From Nomascus leucogenys (taxonomy: Eukaryota; Chordata; Mammalia; Primates; Hylobatidae), in assembly GCF_006542625.1 (NCBI RefSeq), contig NC_044392.1, positions 88,539,334 to 88,603,333 on the forward strand: DNA of 64,000 nucleotides, in the 5' to 3' direction. Shown one piece after another: positions 33,901-48,900 of the stretch (positions within the stretch are counted from its first letter, which is position 1; each line of letters begins with the position of its first letter). The notes beneath the pieces are model-generated. The model searched no databases, was not told the DNA's origin, and saw only the letters and a program-made list of their open reading frames with translations. The position numbers and the translations under genes were made by a program.

Positions 33901-36900
33901 TCTGAAGTTGTGTAAGTCTGGTACTGCTGTCTGCTTGGACTCTTTTGTGTGGACTAACCACCCATTTCCTCAGATATGGACCCAATTTTTGACCTTCTTT
34001 TCCCCACATTTGTCTACAAATGATATTGGCCCTCAGTTCTAAACAATCCAGTTCTTCTGCTTACCATTCTTCTACCACTAACAGCTTAGAACTGAAAGTC
34101 CTTAACTTTTCAATTTATTCTTTTGACCTAGGGTTCTTTAGCTCTGTGTTTGTGTGTCTGTCTTTTACTTACAGTGTGAAGATAATAGAGGTGTGCCTAT
34201 TACTAAACAACTTAATATTTAAGAGCTTCAATCTGTTTTAGAAGCCAGCCACTAGGTGTCCCTCTTGTAAAGAAATAACAAACCTTTTATGAATTCAAAA
34301 AATTACTTTTTGTTCTTTGGATAAAATTACATTATCCTTATTATATTGCAGTAATATACCTATTTACCCCTGTATTAATGTCAGTAGCACTTTTTTCCTT
34401 AAACAGTTATGTGGTAATGTACTTCTAAAAGCACAGGACTTTTTTTTTTTTAACATGATATCCTATAAATATAAGTAGTATAGGTTTGTACTTTGCTGCA
34501 AATTGGCTTTAGAAAAGAGTAAAGGAAAATGAAATGATGGGTTTAGCAGTTGTGGTCATGAGGAGACAAGTGGATTTTGCTTTGAGCTTTGGGGGATTAT
34601 ATAATAGGTGCCCAGTACAGACTTGTCAACTGATTGAAATGTTTAGCTCTGTGGTTTCTCTGCCATAATAGCTTTGATACGGTTTGATGGAAGAATTTCA
34701 GAAGAACAGCAAGGATTTAGAAAAATAGTGTGGAAGAATAGAATCCTAATGGTTCCCCAATTGGGCCTTTAGTTACTGCAGCCATGCAGACAGTGGTAAG
34801 GGAGATCTTGTGACACAGCATCACAGAGGGTGTAACTTTCCACAGCAATAATTAGCCAGCATTCATAGAAATGTAAAGCTAAACACTTGATCATCTTGAG
34901 GTTCCCGAACTGATTCAGTTAAGGAAGACTTTTCCCAGTCACCAAGTCCATCCTTTGTGATATGCCTCTAAAATGTCTCCCTTTCTTACTGCCTCCTTGA
35001 CCGCAGCATTTATCAGCTGTAGTGTCATATGCAGGCCCTTCTTATCTCACTCTGGACTGTTGAGGAACCCCATCTGCCTCCCGGGTTCAAGCAATTCTCC
35101 TGCCTCAGCCTCCTGAGAAGCTGGGATTATAGGTGCGTACCACCAAACTTGGCTAATTTTTGTATTTTTACTAGGGGCAGGGTTTCACCATGTTGGCCAG
35201 GCTGGTCTTGAACTCCTGACCTCAGGTAATCCACCTGCTTTGGCCTCCCAAAGTGCTGGAATTACAGGCATGAGCCACCGTACCCAGCGTTGAAAGTCTT
35301 ACTCTGTCACCCAGGCTGGAGTTAGTGGCGTGATCTCAGCGCTCTGCAATCTCCGCCTCCTGAGTTCAAATGATTCTTGTGTGACCGCCTACCAGGGAGC
35401 TGAGACTACAGGCTTGCGCCACCACGCTCTGCTAATTTATGTATTTTTAGTAGAGCTGGGGTTTCACCGTGTTGGCCAGGCTCCTGACCTCAGGTGATCA
35501 GCCTGCCTCAGCTTCCCAAAGTGCTGGGATTACAGGCATGAGCCAGCGTACGCAGCCTATCTGTTAGATACACCTCTCTAAAACTTGTTCTCACCATAAC
35601 GGTCAGCTACTTTAAGGTTCTGTGCCCACAAAAGTCATTAGCTCAGAGATACCTCAATTGGCCATAGGCAGCATTGCCAGTAGATGAAATTTGTCATCTC
35701 ATTTTTGAGTCTTGTGCTGTCTGTACCCCATTCCATAGCCTGAGGTTAACTCCTTCTTATCCCCCTCTTATTTGAAGTTGCTACTTCCCACGCAGTTGGA
35801 AATATACTTCATTTCAAGTATTCCTCATTTAACAAAACAGAGCAAGTCTTCTTCGTTGTATTTGCTTTTTAAAGGAGGAATAACAATATAGTTAATATTT
35901 CTTGAATGTTTATTTTTTATTAAACATAACAAATTTAATTTAATCTTTGTAAGGAAGTTTTCTTGGCAAGTTACTTATTTCCCTGTGCCTGTTGCCTTAT
36001 CTGTAAGGTGGAGACAGTAATAGTACCAGTTTTATGACTAGTGGTTTTCAGTTTAGAGTGCATGCCAGAATTAACTGTGAGGCAATTTCAAAATGCAGAA
36101 ATATAGATACCTGGGCTTGACCAGCAGAACTTGCTAATTTATAGAGCCTTAGGACATCTGTACTTCTTGTTTTTGTTTTTGTTTTTTGAGACGGAGTCTC
36201 GGTCTGTCACCCAGGCTGGAGTGCAGTGGCACGATCTCGGCTCACTGCAGCCTCTGCCTCCGGGGTTCAAGTGATTCTTCTGCCTCAGCCTCCCGAGTAG
36301 CTAGGATTACAGGCAAGCCCCACCACGCCTGGCTAATTTTTGTATTTTTAGTAGAGATGGGGTTTCACCATGTTGGCCAGGCTGGTCTTGAACTCCTGAC
36401 CTCAAGTGATCAGCTCGCCTCGGCCTCCCAAAGTGCTGGGATTACAGGTGTGAGCCACCACGCCCGACCAAGGACATCTTTACTTCTAAAAAGCATCAGA
36501 TGATTCTGATGTTTACCTCTACCTGAAAACCACTGATCTGTGTGCCTATAAGTCACTGACCTTATTCTCAATTAGTTCAGTCAGTGGGCAGACAAGACTG
36601 CAAACTCTTAAAACATAGTATAGTTAGTGCTGTGATGGAGTACTCATGGGGTGTGGTAGCACAGAGGAGGGCTCCCTGCCCCAGCCTTTCGAGGGAAGTG
36701 TTACTTACTGAGAGCAGGGAACAGGAAAGACTTCCTAGAGAAGATAGAATTTGAGCATGTTTTTAAAGGATGAGAAATAGTTTTTATTTCTAGGTTTTTA
36801 TCTAGACAGAGGGAAAGATGGTTCTGGTGGTGAGAATATCAGATGCAAAAGCGTAGTGTAGCAAAGTTAGCACAATGTAAGTAGTTTGGTGTGCCTAAAA

Positions 36901-39900
36901 ACCAGTAGGGGTTTGTTGAGCAATAGGAGATGAGGCTGGAGAGAGGCCCACTCTGCCATGCCAGGGAGTTTAGGTAGAGTCATACTTTGGGCAGGAAATC
37001 TTCCTGTTCGTACGAGTGATCCATATCTGAATGTGGATCTTTATAGTCTTTCTCCAGCTTATTTCCTAATGTATTCAACTAAATGTTCCCAGGGTGGTCA
37101 CCATTCTAAATCCTAGAATGTCTTTTTCTTCCATATTTTCTAGCCATCTGTGAAAGTACACATGATAGCTCATCTTCTCCATTATGTCTATTTTGCCTAG
37201 GTTCCTATAGTACGTATTTTCTCTGCAGTTAATATGAAACAGATGCTAGCATTTAGTGCTGGTATTCATTTTTGGTATGCCTATATCTGGTCTCCTTTCT
37301 ACTTTCTAGTGTTTCTTAGTAGGGGCTCTATTGGCATTTTTGAATGGGACAGTTTTTTTCTTTTGTGGGGCTTTCCCGTACATTTTAGGAATTTCCCATT
37401 CCTTGCCCCCTACCTACTAAATCCCTCAAATGCTCCCTAGTCTTGGAACAACCAAAACTGCCCAACCATTTCCAATTGTCCCCATACTCCCAGCCACTCC
37501 CAGTTGAGAACTGCTTAAGTACTCAAGTATTCATCAATTATTGGAAGTAAAAAGGATCTTTTTCATTTCATTTCAGTCTTCACCTGCTATATCCATTTTC
37601 TTAATATACTTTCTACTAAAGCCAATACCACATAGTTAACCTGTTTCCTATTATTTTCATGCAGTAGTGGTACTAATTTTTAAAAGGGCAAAAATATAAT
37701 ATATAACTATTACTTTCCAAAGTATTTACATAATGATGTGAGACATAAAATTATGGTTTTCATTCTCCCAAATTCTAGTCATTTTAATCTATACCAAGTA
37801 ACTAAACAGATTCTTTGTATTCATGCTTCCAAAAAACACTTATCATGGTACTAATCCTAATAAAATAGATTATTTTTATAAGGAATGATTCCATTTATTT
37901 TTGAGAGACTTCAGATTTTCATCTTGGAATACATTTTAAAAGATTAAATGCCTGTGAATGAAGGATTATGTAGATATTTTACAGATTTTGTATTTTTCTT
38001 GAAGAGTTCAAAATTTGTTAGATTTTCTTTCAGCTTTAAATTAAGATTTTATAGCTGACAGTAGAACAAAATTGTTCCCTGAAATTTCATCAGGTATTAT
38101 TTGCTGCTTCCAGATATCATACCAGTTGACAATTTTAGTGTCTCTTCTTTTTCTGTTGCTTATAAATGAAAGAGAAACATAGCAGAAATGTTGGTATCAA
38201 TCCTTTGCATCAGTTAGGATGCTTAATATTTGCATGAAATAGAATACCCAGTTTAAACAGATTTGAGCTATATACAGAGGACATTTTGGCTCTCATAACT
38301 GAATGTTCAGAGGTAGATGGACTTCAATTACAACAACTTGGTTACATCATCAAGGACCCATTTTTTTTTCCTGATTCTTTATTGTATCCTTTATGATATC
38401 CATGTAATCCTCATAGTCGTAGGATATTGCTGGTAACAGTTTGGGTTATAGTAAATATCCAGACAGAGTGCTTCTCTCTCAACATTACTAAGCAGAAAAC
38501 CTGAACTTCACCATGATTAGGCTGCCTATGTAATCTGCCTAATCTGGAGCCATTGTGTCCAGGAAAGTATGTTGATTTTCTTAAGTCATAAGGTACACCC
38601 CTAGAGGGTAGGCATAGAGTTCATTCATTAAGGTATGGTTATGGATTACGAAGGATGGTGGTGAGAGGTAGGGAATGATTGCTAAGTAGATAGTCAAAAT
38701 GTCTACTATACCTCTTAAAAATGATTTTAAAATATGGAGGCAGATATTTAAAATAAAAAGTAACTGAGATACACTTGAATTCGCAGTACAGAAAAATACA
38801 TAGTTTATTTTTGAACTTTCAATTCTAGAAAGCTCATAATAATATAGCAGATCAAAGTATGGACTCTAGAGTTAAGAGGAAGCACTGCCTGGGCTCAAAT
38901 CCCAACAGCTCTGCTGCTTTCCAGCTGAATAATGACCTTGGAGGAGTGACTTTCTTCTCTCTACCTTAGTGTTTTCATCTGTAAAATGAAATAATAATAT
39001 CTTACCTCATAGAATTATAAGGACTAAAGGAGTTAATACATATATTTAGAACCATGCCTGACATTAAAAGCTTTTAAAACAAACTATTGTTATTTACTAT
39101 TGCTACTTGCTGTGCTCTCTGGTAAAACAGTTTACTGGTAGTTTTTTATAACCTGTAGACGTTTCTTTTTTTTTTTTTTTTTTTTGAGACGGAGTCTCAC
39201 TTTGTCACCAGGCTGGAGTGCAATGGCGCGATCTCGGCTCACTGCAACCCCTGCCTCCGGGGTTCAAGCAGTTCTCCTGCCTCAGCCTCCCAAGTAGCTG
39301 GGACTACAGGTGCACGCCAGCATACCCAGCTAATTTTTGTATTTTTGGTAGAGACGGGGTTTCACCATGTTGGCCAGGATGGAACCTGTAGACATTTCTA
39401 ATGTAATTAGTGATACAGTATTCTGAAAACACATGTGGAATGTCTAGCTTTAGCTTACCTCATGGAGTCACCTGTGTTTAAAAATCAGAAGTAAAAATTT
39501 TAAGCATATTTGAACTGACATGATATGTCAGTGTGATTCTCAAAAGTAGTTGGGAATACTTCTCTTAATAACTGTAAACAAGGGCTAAAAATTAATGTCC
39601 TGAATATACTATGGAAACACTTACTATGAGAGTTAAGTAGTAGGATGATGAATCTCCCTGTAAGCTCTTCAATTCACTGTTCTTTAAAACCTTTGTTAAT
39701 GGTGCATTAATTACAAGATAGAATCCCATACTGCTTAGCAGAGCATTCAGGGCCCTTTATAATCTGGTATTAATGTGTCTAGTTTCATCTCTTCCACCAA
39801 ACACTAAGTTTAATGTGAATAGTGTTTGCTTACGAAATCACGGCAAAATACTCTGTTTAAAGACACTGGCGGTATTTGATAATAACAGTAACATTTTTGA

Positions 39901-42900
39901 GTACTGTGTTCTAAACTCTTTTTTTTTTTTTTTTTTTGAGATAGTCTTCTCACTCTTGTCACCCAGGCTAGAGTGCCATGGCACAATCACGGTTCACTAC
40001 AGCCTCCACCTCCCGGATTCAAGTGATTCTTATGCCTCAGCCTTCTGAGTAGCTAGGACTACAGTTGCGCACCACCAATCCTGGCAATTTTTTTTTTTTT
40101 TTTTGTATTTTTAGTAGAGATGGGGTTTCACTATGTTGTCCAGGCTTGTCTTGAACTCCTGACCCCAAGTGATCCACCCATCTCGGCCTCCCAAAGTGCT
40201 GAGATTACAGGCATGAGCCACCGTGCCCGGCCTCTAAACTCTTGATATATTATTTATTCATTTAATTGTGATAGAAATACCGTTGTTATCCCTGTTTTAC
40301 TATGAGAAGCCTGGGTACAGAGAGATTGTCTCTTGCTGAAGAACATGTTAAGAAATAAATTATTAAAATGGGATTCAAACGCAAAGTCCACTTAACCTCT
40401 CCCCCGTCCTAACTCTGGACTTTATAGTATATTGAGCCTTCTTGCTATGTAGTGTCAATAAAGAACAGGAAGCTTTCATATGAAAATCGTGAAATGGAGG
40501 GAAAAATGCAGTGCCCAACATTGGTGATTGACTTGCTGCCCTAAAAAGAAGTCCGTGTTGGACTCATCTCCTTGTTGGTCTCTTTGTCCTTAATGTCTAG
40601 TGAGCTCTCGTTAGTGTTCTTTGGGTATATGTTGGTTAATCAGTGTTGGAGTGTGATGAGAATTGGTGATTAAAAAAAAAGAACAGAAATATTCAAGCTT
40701 CTTTAAACTTTGTATTAGAAATCTTCATTCTTAGAGTTTAGCCTCCGTTTGTAACTCTTAGTTGTGGCATATTTCATAGGAAGATAGCCTTGAGACCATC
40801 AAAATGATTAGATAGGTAACCCTAGTTCTGGTTCAGTACTAGTTTCTAAGATAAAAAAGAGAAATATATATGTTTTTTTCTCAAAGGGGGCAAAAGAGAA
40901 TTCTTAAATGAATACTTCTAATAGTGAAATATTTTTAAGTTTAAAAAGAATGTTAAGGGCAGGCGCAGTGGCTCACGCCTGTAATCCCAGCACTTTGGGA
41001 GGCCGAGGCGGGCGGATCACGAGGTCAGGAGATTGAGACCATCCTGGCTAACATGGTGAAACCCCGTCTCTACTAAAAATACAAAAAAAATGAGTCGGGC
41101 GTGGTGGCGGGCGCCTGTAGTCCCAACTACTAGAGAGGCTGAGACAGGAGAATGGCGTGAACCCGGGAGGCGGAGCTTGCAGTGAGCTGAGATCGCGCCA
41201 CTGCACTCCAGCCTGGGCGACAGAGCGAGACTCTGTCTCAAGGAAAAAAAAAAAAAGAATGTTAAAATTATTCCTGTCCTTTCTATCACTACCATCCTGT
41301 ATGCGCCCCATGAATGCATCTTTGACTTTGCTGATTATGAAAAGTAACAAATCAGCCAGGTACAGTGGCTCACACCTGTAATCTCAGCAATTTGGGAGGC
41401 TAAGGTAGGAAGGTCGCTTGAGCTCAGGAGTTGGAGACAAGCCTGAGCAACATAGCAAGACCTTGTCTCTACTAAAATTCAAAAATACAGCCAGCTGTGG
41501 TAGCTACTTGCAGGGGCTGAGGTGAGAGGATCGCTTGAGCCCAGAAAGTCAGGGCTACAGCGAGCCCTATTTTGCCACTGCACTCCAGCCCAGGCGACAG
41601 AGTGAGACCTTGTCTCAAAAAAGGAAAAAAAGCCCACAAATCATTATGTGGAAGATTTATTTAATAATACAGACATATTCGTAGGTAAAAATTAGGACAA
41701 GTCCTTTTATAATGTCAAGAAATAATCATAGCTAAAAGTTTGGGGTATGGCCTTCATACTTGGCAATATATGTGTAAACCTGTGTTTTAAATATAAAGGC
41801 TATCATTCAACATGCACATTTTTCTACATCAGTACATAAAGTTCTGCCTCATCTTTTATGACTGCTTAAAATTCATTATGTAGATCTACCATGGTTTATT
41901 TAATCAACTTTCTGATGTACATTTAGGTTGTTTCTAATTTTTTTCTATTATATAAAGTGGTGCAGTAGACATTTTATATATATATCATTACTTGACCAAT
42001 TATTTCCTTGGGATACATTTCCTGGAATAAAACTATTGAGGCAAAAATGTACACTTTTTCAATTACAAATTTTTATTTATAGCTTTTATGAAATTGAACT
42101 ACCAGAAGCTTGCACCAATTTATATTCCTGTCAGCAATGAAGTTGCCACACTTTTGCCACACTTCCTTAGTATTTCTAATTTAAAAAACATTTCTACAAA
42201 CCTGAAAAGTAAAAATATTTTATTTATATATACATTTCTTTGGTTATTAATAAATTTGAACATCTTATTGTGACATTAGAGCAGTGCCATTTAAAAGGAG
42301 CTAATGACTTTTGCATCTTTTTCCTTGGGATTGTGGTAGTATTCCCCATAAGAAAATTTGCAATTTTAAGTTATGAAGTCAAAAGAATAATTTAGATTAT
42401 GGTTATAGAACATCTTTCCTTAAATGTGTGTGTTCATCCACATACTTTCTTGAAACTGTGGGAAAGAATGATCCCTTTTCTTTCTATTTTTGTTAACAAA
42501 TGGGCCACGGAGAGACTGATCCTTAATAGTTTCTAGTAAGCAAGTGTTGGTAAATAAGTGCCCTGTATTAACTCACTGAAAATGAGTATAAAATATTTAT
42601 TTTCCTCATTTAATACAAGTGCCATCTAAGTATTTTTCAACTTTTTTTTATTATTGCCTCCCAAGGAGCTTTCTGCCATGATATTTTGATACCATAGATA
42701 CACTGTATATCTGTCACATACAGTAGCCCTTTGTAGGGCCACAAACGTTAAAATAGCAAAGATTTTGTTGGCCCTTCAGAGAACCAGTTTTTGCTCTCTT
42801 TGGGGCCATGCTGCCCTCATTGAGAATGCATGTGTGTATTGATATTTAGGGGAGGAGAGAGAAACAGCTTTGCTATGCATGAATAGTTACTTGGGTTTCA

Positions 42901-45900
42901 TAGGACTCAGAAGAGGTTAGTGTTTCTATTGCTTTGTCAGATTGTCCAGAAGGGAACATAAGGATTAATAGTTGCCACAATTACTCCACCAGTCTTATCA
43001 CCCAACTCTAAACATGGTATCTTGGAGTCCCTAAGTTACCTAGAATATACTAGGTATAGTAATACCATTTTTGAGAATGTTGATATGCCAAGGGTGTAGT
43101 GACATTATTGTAGTTGAAGGCATTTTGTTGAATTTAGGAAACAGTAGCCCTAATGCATTAGGAGTAATTGTAAATGTTCAAATTTTTATCCTTGTGGTTC
43201 TCAAACAGTGATGATTCTGCCTCCAGGGGACATTTGCAATTTCTGGGAGCATTTTTGGTGGCCACAACTGGGTGCATGAGGGTTCCTAGTGGAACACTCA
43301 TCTAGAGGGTGGAGTCCTAGGATGCTGCTAAACGTCCTGCAGTGCAAAGGACCAAGTCTCCCATTGCAAAGAATTATCTAGTCCAAAATATCAGCACTGC
43401 TGAGATTGAGAAACCCTGCTCTGTCTTAGTGATTGTACATCTTGGAATCTAGCTTTAGAAAATAATCCAAGTAATGTTGCTAGGATTTTGATGTATGTGT
43501 ATTTTTTTAAGTGGGATATGTATTTGTATATATAATTATCAAAAGTGAGAAACAAACTTAATTCTTTCAGTCTTAAGAAGAGCACATGTCAGGACTTACA
43601 GTAATTTCAGCAACACTGAAGAATTGGAAACCATTTTAAAGAAAATTAACTCACCCATTTCAGCAATTTTTTTTTTTTTTTTTCTGAGACGGAATCTTGC
43701 TCTGTCGCCCAGGTTGGAATGCAGTGGCTCAATCTCAGCTCACTGCAACCTCTGCCTTCCAGGTTCAAGCAATATGATTCTCCTGCCTCGGCCTCCTGAG
43801 TAGCTGGGACTACAGGCACATGCTACCACACCTGGCTAATTTTTTGTATTTTTATTAGAGACGGGGTTTCACCATGTTAGCCAGGATGGTCTCGATCTCC
43901 TGACCTCATGATCCGCCCACCTCGGCCTCCCAAAATGCTGGGATTAGAGGCGTGAGCCACCGTGCCTGGCCTAGCAATTTTTTTTTTTTTTTTTTTGAAA
44001 CAGGGTCTCATTCTGTCACCCAGGCTGAAGTGCAGTGATGCAGTCGCAGTTCACTGCAGCCTTAATCTCCTGGGCTCAGGTGATTCTCCCACTTCAACCT
44101 CCAGAGTAGCTGGGACTATAGGCGTACGCCACCATGCCTGGCTCATTTTTGTTTTTTTTTGTAGAGATGGGGTGTCACCATGTTGCCCAGGCTGATCTCG
44201 AACTCCTGTGCTCAAACGATGCGCCCACCTTGGCTTCCCAAAGTGCTGAGATTATACAGGCTTTAGCCACTGTGCCCAGCCCCAGCAGTTCTTTATACAA
44301 CACCCTTCAACTTCTGTTTGCCCACCTTGGGTTAAAGGACAGTATAGAGAATCATCTACTGTTACCAATAGCCCTTTATTTCTTAGAAGAAATAAAAGTA
44401 CCTCAAAAATATGGCAATTTGTAAATGAGTTAAATCTGAGTATGGGTGCATTGAATGTTCTTTACATTTTTCTGTTTTTCTTTGTTTTTGAAATATTGCA
44501 AGATCACATTTTAAAAGTTAGTGTACTTTTCAAATTTGTTCATGTGTGAGCTGAGGCCAAATATAGAAATATTTTTATCAATAATTTGGCAATATATAGC
44601 AATGAATGACTTTGTTATAAGTAGAGCTAGTTAACTACAACAAATAAAATGATTTCCGAGGGCTTTTCTCTGTGTTTGGAATGTTAAGTGCTTTCTGAAC
44701 GTATTCAGGGTGTACTAAATGTTAAAAGGCTAATGGTTTTTGAAATTAATCAAACAATAATTGGGGTGATTGAGTATGGTTTACAATTCCATAAGACGGC
44801 AAATTAGTAATCCTTTTTTTCCCTAAGTTAACGTGAAAAAACATACATTGAGGAAGAAACTATATTATGCATTAAGATGAACAAAATCAGGCCGGGCGCG
44901 GTGGCTCATGCCTGTAATCCCAGCACTTTGGGAGGCCGAGGCGGGTGGATCACGAGGTCAGGAGATCAAGACCATCCTGGCGAACACGGTGAAACCTTGT
45001 GTCTACTAAAAATACCAAAAATACAAAAAAATTAGCTGGGTGTGGTGGCGGGCACCTATAGTCCCCAGCTACTTGGGAGGCTGAGGTAGGAGAATGGTGT
45101 GAACCCAGGAGGCAGAGCTTGCAGTGAGCTGAGATCGCACCACTGCACACTAGCCTGGGCGACAGAGTGAAACTCCATCTCAAAAAAAAAAAAAAAGATG
45201 AACAAAATCAGTTTATTTCTTATTAAAAAAAAGTCTCTCAGCCTCTTGATAATGCTATTATGGTATACCTATTTCACAAATAGTGAATATTGCAAAATGT
45301 TTTATTTTGGAAGAATTATGTATTTAAAACTAGTAACTGTTGCATTTGCATTCAAATTTTTAAATGTTTTTTCCTCTGAGATTTTAGACATCTGTCCTTT
45401 AGATTAGTAAAGGGTACTTTTCAACTTTGTTCTCAATAAAATTATGATCATTGTCTTCTGACAGAAATTTTACTAAATCATGTAAATGTTTGGTGAAAGA
45501 TAGATTGTATTAAAAGAAAATTATTTTAGATTTTGGGGTCCTACTGCTATGGGATAGATTTTAAGGAGATGCTGGTAGTCATTAACTTGCGCTTATGGAT
45601 TGTTAGAAATTTCTTCTAAGTAAGGAAAACATTGTATAAAATCATCATGTAGGGAAGACATTTAAATTTCTGTAATGGATTCAATATTTTGAGCATTAGA
45701 GTTTTTAAAAAGGAATCATGTCAATGTCTCTAAATTTAGATATATTAAATATAGTCATTTTTCTAAAATCAGGCATTTAGTGAGTTATTGCTGTTGATCC
45801 TATGTCAAACCAAAGTTTAGACCTGAAAGCAAAAAGACTGTAGCTCAAAGTGCATTCTGCTTAGCAACCAGCTTGTTGTCTACTGTTTTGCTACTGAATG

Positions 45901-48900
45901 CACGTACTCATGCCTCGGAAGTGTATCTCCAGCCAGCTGGACTCAACCGGACAATACTTCATTCACCTAATTTCCAGACTAGTCAAGCAAAGACATCAGC
46001 TCATTGTATTTAGTCATGAAGAAATTTATTTGTAAACTTCAAATAGTAGCACACTGCTCTCAAAAGCCCCTGAACTATGAGAAATTGCTTTCTAATTCAG
46101 AAATGTGAAGTCCTTGGAATTTAAAACTGCTTCCCTTTTTTTTCTTTCTTAATAACCCTTGGAAGAGAAATTAGCTCTTAATAGAAAATATATGTTAAAG
46201 TCTAAGAATAATTTTAGAATTATCTTAAAGTGAAAATTTAGAAAGTTCAATTTGCATCCAGACTTTTATTATCTACCTTGATTCTCACATGATTATTTTC
46301 TCTTTTAGAAAACAACAGTTTTGTTGGCATGTGAAGCTCCAGTTTCCTCAAAGTCAAGCTGAGTACATAGAAAAAAGGTATCACTGCTATCTTTCAGTCA
46401 CTGATTTGTTTTAATTTGAAGGCTGTGTATTTAAAATAAACTGTTAACTTAATGTCAGTAGTAGAATGGATAACTAAATTGTGGTATATTTATACAATGA
46501 AATGCTAAACATTACTAAAAACGAATGAACTACAGCTATGCACATCAACATGGATGAATCTCAGAAATAATGTAAGAAAAGCAAGTTAAGGAAGAATGTA
46601 GAGAACATGATTGTAAATGTGGGGGAAAAAAGCCAGAAAACTAAATAGTGTACTTTTAGGAATACCTACAAAGGTGATAGAACTAACTCTAAGGGAAATT
46701 ATTAACACAGAAATCCTGATGATGGTTTTTTTAGCAGCAAAGCAAGTATTGAGGAGAGGGATCCAAGGAGACTTAGACAGCTGAAAGTTTCCTATTTCTT
46801 AAGCTGGGTGGTTGTTAAGGAGGTGAAAAATGACCCCAAATTCTACCATGCAAAGATTGCTACTATTAACATTATAGTGTATCACTCAGAAAATATATTA
46901 TTTTAGATGTATATATGTGTACTCATTGGAATTAATTTGCATAAAGTTTTTTGTGTTACTGTTTCATATTAAAACTTGTTCTTTTCTTTTTCTTTTTTTT
47001 TGGAGGGGAGTGGGGGCAGGATCTTGCTCTGTTGCCCACGCTGGAGTGCAGTGCTGTTGATCTCCGCTCACTGCAGCTTCAACCTCCTGGGCTCAGGTGA
47101 TACTCCTACCTCAGCCTCCAAGTAGGTGGGACTAAAGGCTCAGGCCATCACGCCCAGCTAATCTTGTTTATTTTTGTAGAGGCAAGGCCTCACTATGTTG
47201 CCAAGGCTGGTCCCAAACTCCTGGCCTCAAGCAGTCCTCCCGTCTCTGCCTCCCAAAATGTGGAATTACAAGCGTGAGCCACCACATCCAGGCTATAAAC
47301 ATTTTCAAGTGTCATTTAAACATTTTAATGTCGGCCAGATGCGGTGGCTCACACCTATAATCCCAGCACTTTGGGAGGTCGAGGCAGATGGATTGCCTTT
47401 GGCCAGGAGTTCAAGACCAGCTTGGCCAACATGGTGAAACCCCATCTCTACTAAAAACACAAAAATTGCTGGGGGAAGTGGCGCACCCCTGTAATCACAG
47501 CTACTTGGGAGGCTGAGGCATGAGAATAGCTTAAATGCGGGAGGCGGAGGTTGCAGTGAGCCAAGATCATGCCACTGCACTCCAGCCTGGGCGACAGAGC
47601 AAGACTCTCTCAAAAAAAAAAAAAAAAAAAGTTCAAACAAACAAAACATTTTAATGTTTGTGAACTATTTCATTCCTTGATTTAGGAAAATTTTAAAGTT
47701 GCTCTTTAAGTAGTATATTTAGCATACTCCTACATTATACATAAATATCCTGTCTTTGTAGTTGTCAAAGGGATTTTAGTGAAGAACTTTGTTATTTGGA
47801 GTTGCATACAAGGAAAGGACTTATTTTACAGATAGGGATATGTAGCCAGTAGTATATATTAATATGTATAAATGGTTGAGGAAAGTTACTGTGTTAAAAC
47901 AGTGTCTTAATTTTGTTTATACAGATTTATATATAAGTTTAAAACTGTGTGCATATATGGAGGAAAGTTGGAAAACTTAAAATGTTTTATTTCCAAGGAA
48001 ATTAGTATCAATTTTTTAACTTGGTCTTATAAATTAGAATGAATAAATTTGAACATGCACTGAAATCTGAAACCTTTTTTCAGATTTATTATTTCTGCTA
48101 GTTTCAAATATATTTTATCCTGACCTCGTCTTTTCATGTTAGAGTACAGGTGTGTGTTAAAAGAGGCTTCATATTTTTATAACTGATTTATATGGAACTT
48201 CTCAAAATGTTGTTTTTTAAGACCTTGTTAAGTGTGTCCAAGAACTCTTTTTGAGCTTTTTCCTAAGTAATTTTTGCTTAAAAGGATATTTTATTTTGCC
48301 AAGAGTAATATAAAAGGTCTTTGTTCAGTTATTTAAACCAAAAAAGCCACAATATTTAATAATTCAAAATTAACGCCTTTAGTAGAAAATTATAAATACT
48401 AATATAGCTTGTTTTTTTTCTTTGTTGTAAAGAGTACCAGATGATAAAACTATTAATGAAATCCTAAAACCTTACATTGATCCTGAAAAGTCTGATCCTG
48501 TAATTCGTCAAAGGTATGCTTCAAAAATATTGTAACTTTCTGAAATAATTAAAAATGTTGATGTACTTATTAGGGTCATCCATGACTATTAGAATGTGAT
48601 GTGTAGTGCAATTTACTTTCTGTCACATTTTCTTGGTGTTTACTGAAGGTCTGTCAGCAGAAATAGCTGACGTTCATTGTTTTCTATGTTCCAGACACTC
48701 TTCAAAGCAGACAGTAATAAATGTGTTAATTCATTTAATCCTCACGATAACTCTGAAAAGTAGATTATTATTATACCCATTCTACAGATGGAGAAACTGA
48801 GCCTTAAACTGGTTAATATCCTATAGCTAGTAAACAGGAAAGATAGGATTCACACCCAGGCAGTCTGGAGTCAAAGTCTTTAGTCTTAACCCTTAAACTA

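Larger units (their letters stand above)
24692..46308 (+). other. ZNHIT6: ZNHIT6 intron 5 (21.6 kb)
   Basis: The largest intron in the window. It is filled by about 18 Alus or Alu fragments, two old L1 blocks, MIRs, hAT MITEs and a long (GT)n. The stretches between listed repeats (about 26190-26690, 27545-29900, 34250-35060, 36900-38830, 42290-43190, 45210-46280) are AT-rich DNA without recognisable features. I found no extra exon. Confidence 0.85.
46378..48432 (+). other. ZNHIT6: ZNHIT6 intron 6
   Basis: 2.1 kb. Contains an L1 3' end (about 46450-46985), an antisense AluJ and a sense Alu. The rest (47660-48420) is AT-rich without features. Confidence 0.85.

Noticed and set aside
36186..36503. 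Open frames with text such as SPRLECSGTISAHC, here and in many other places
   Set aside because: These are translations of Alu elements on one strand or the other; the same text recurs in every Alu.
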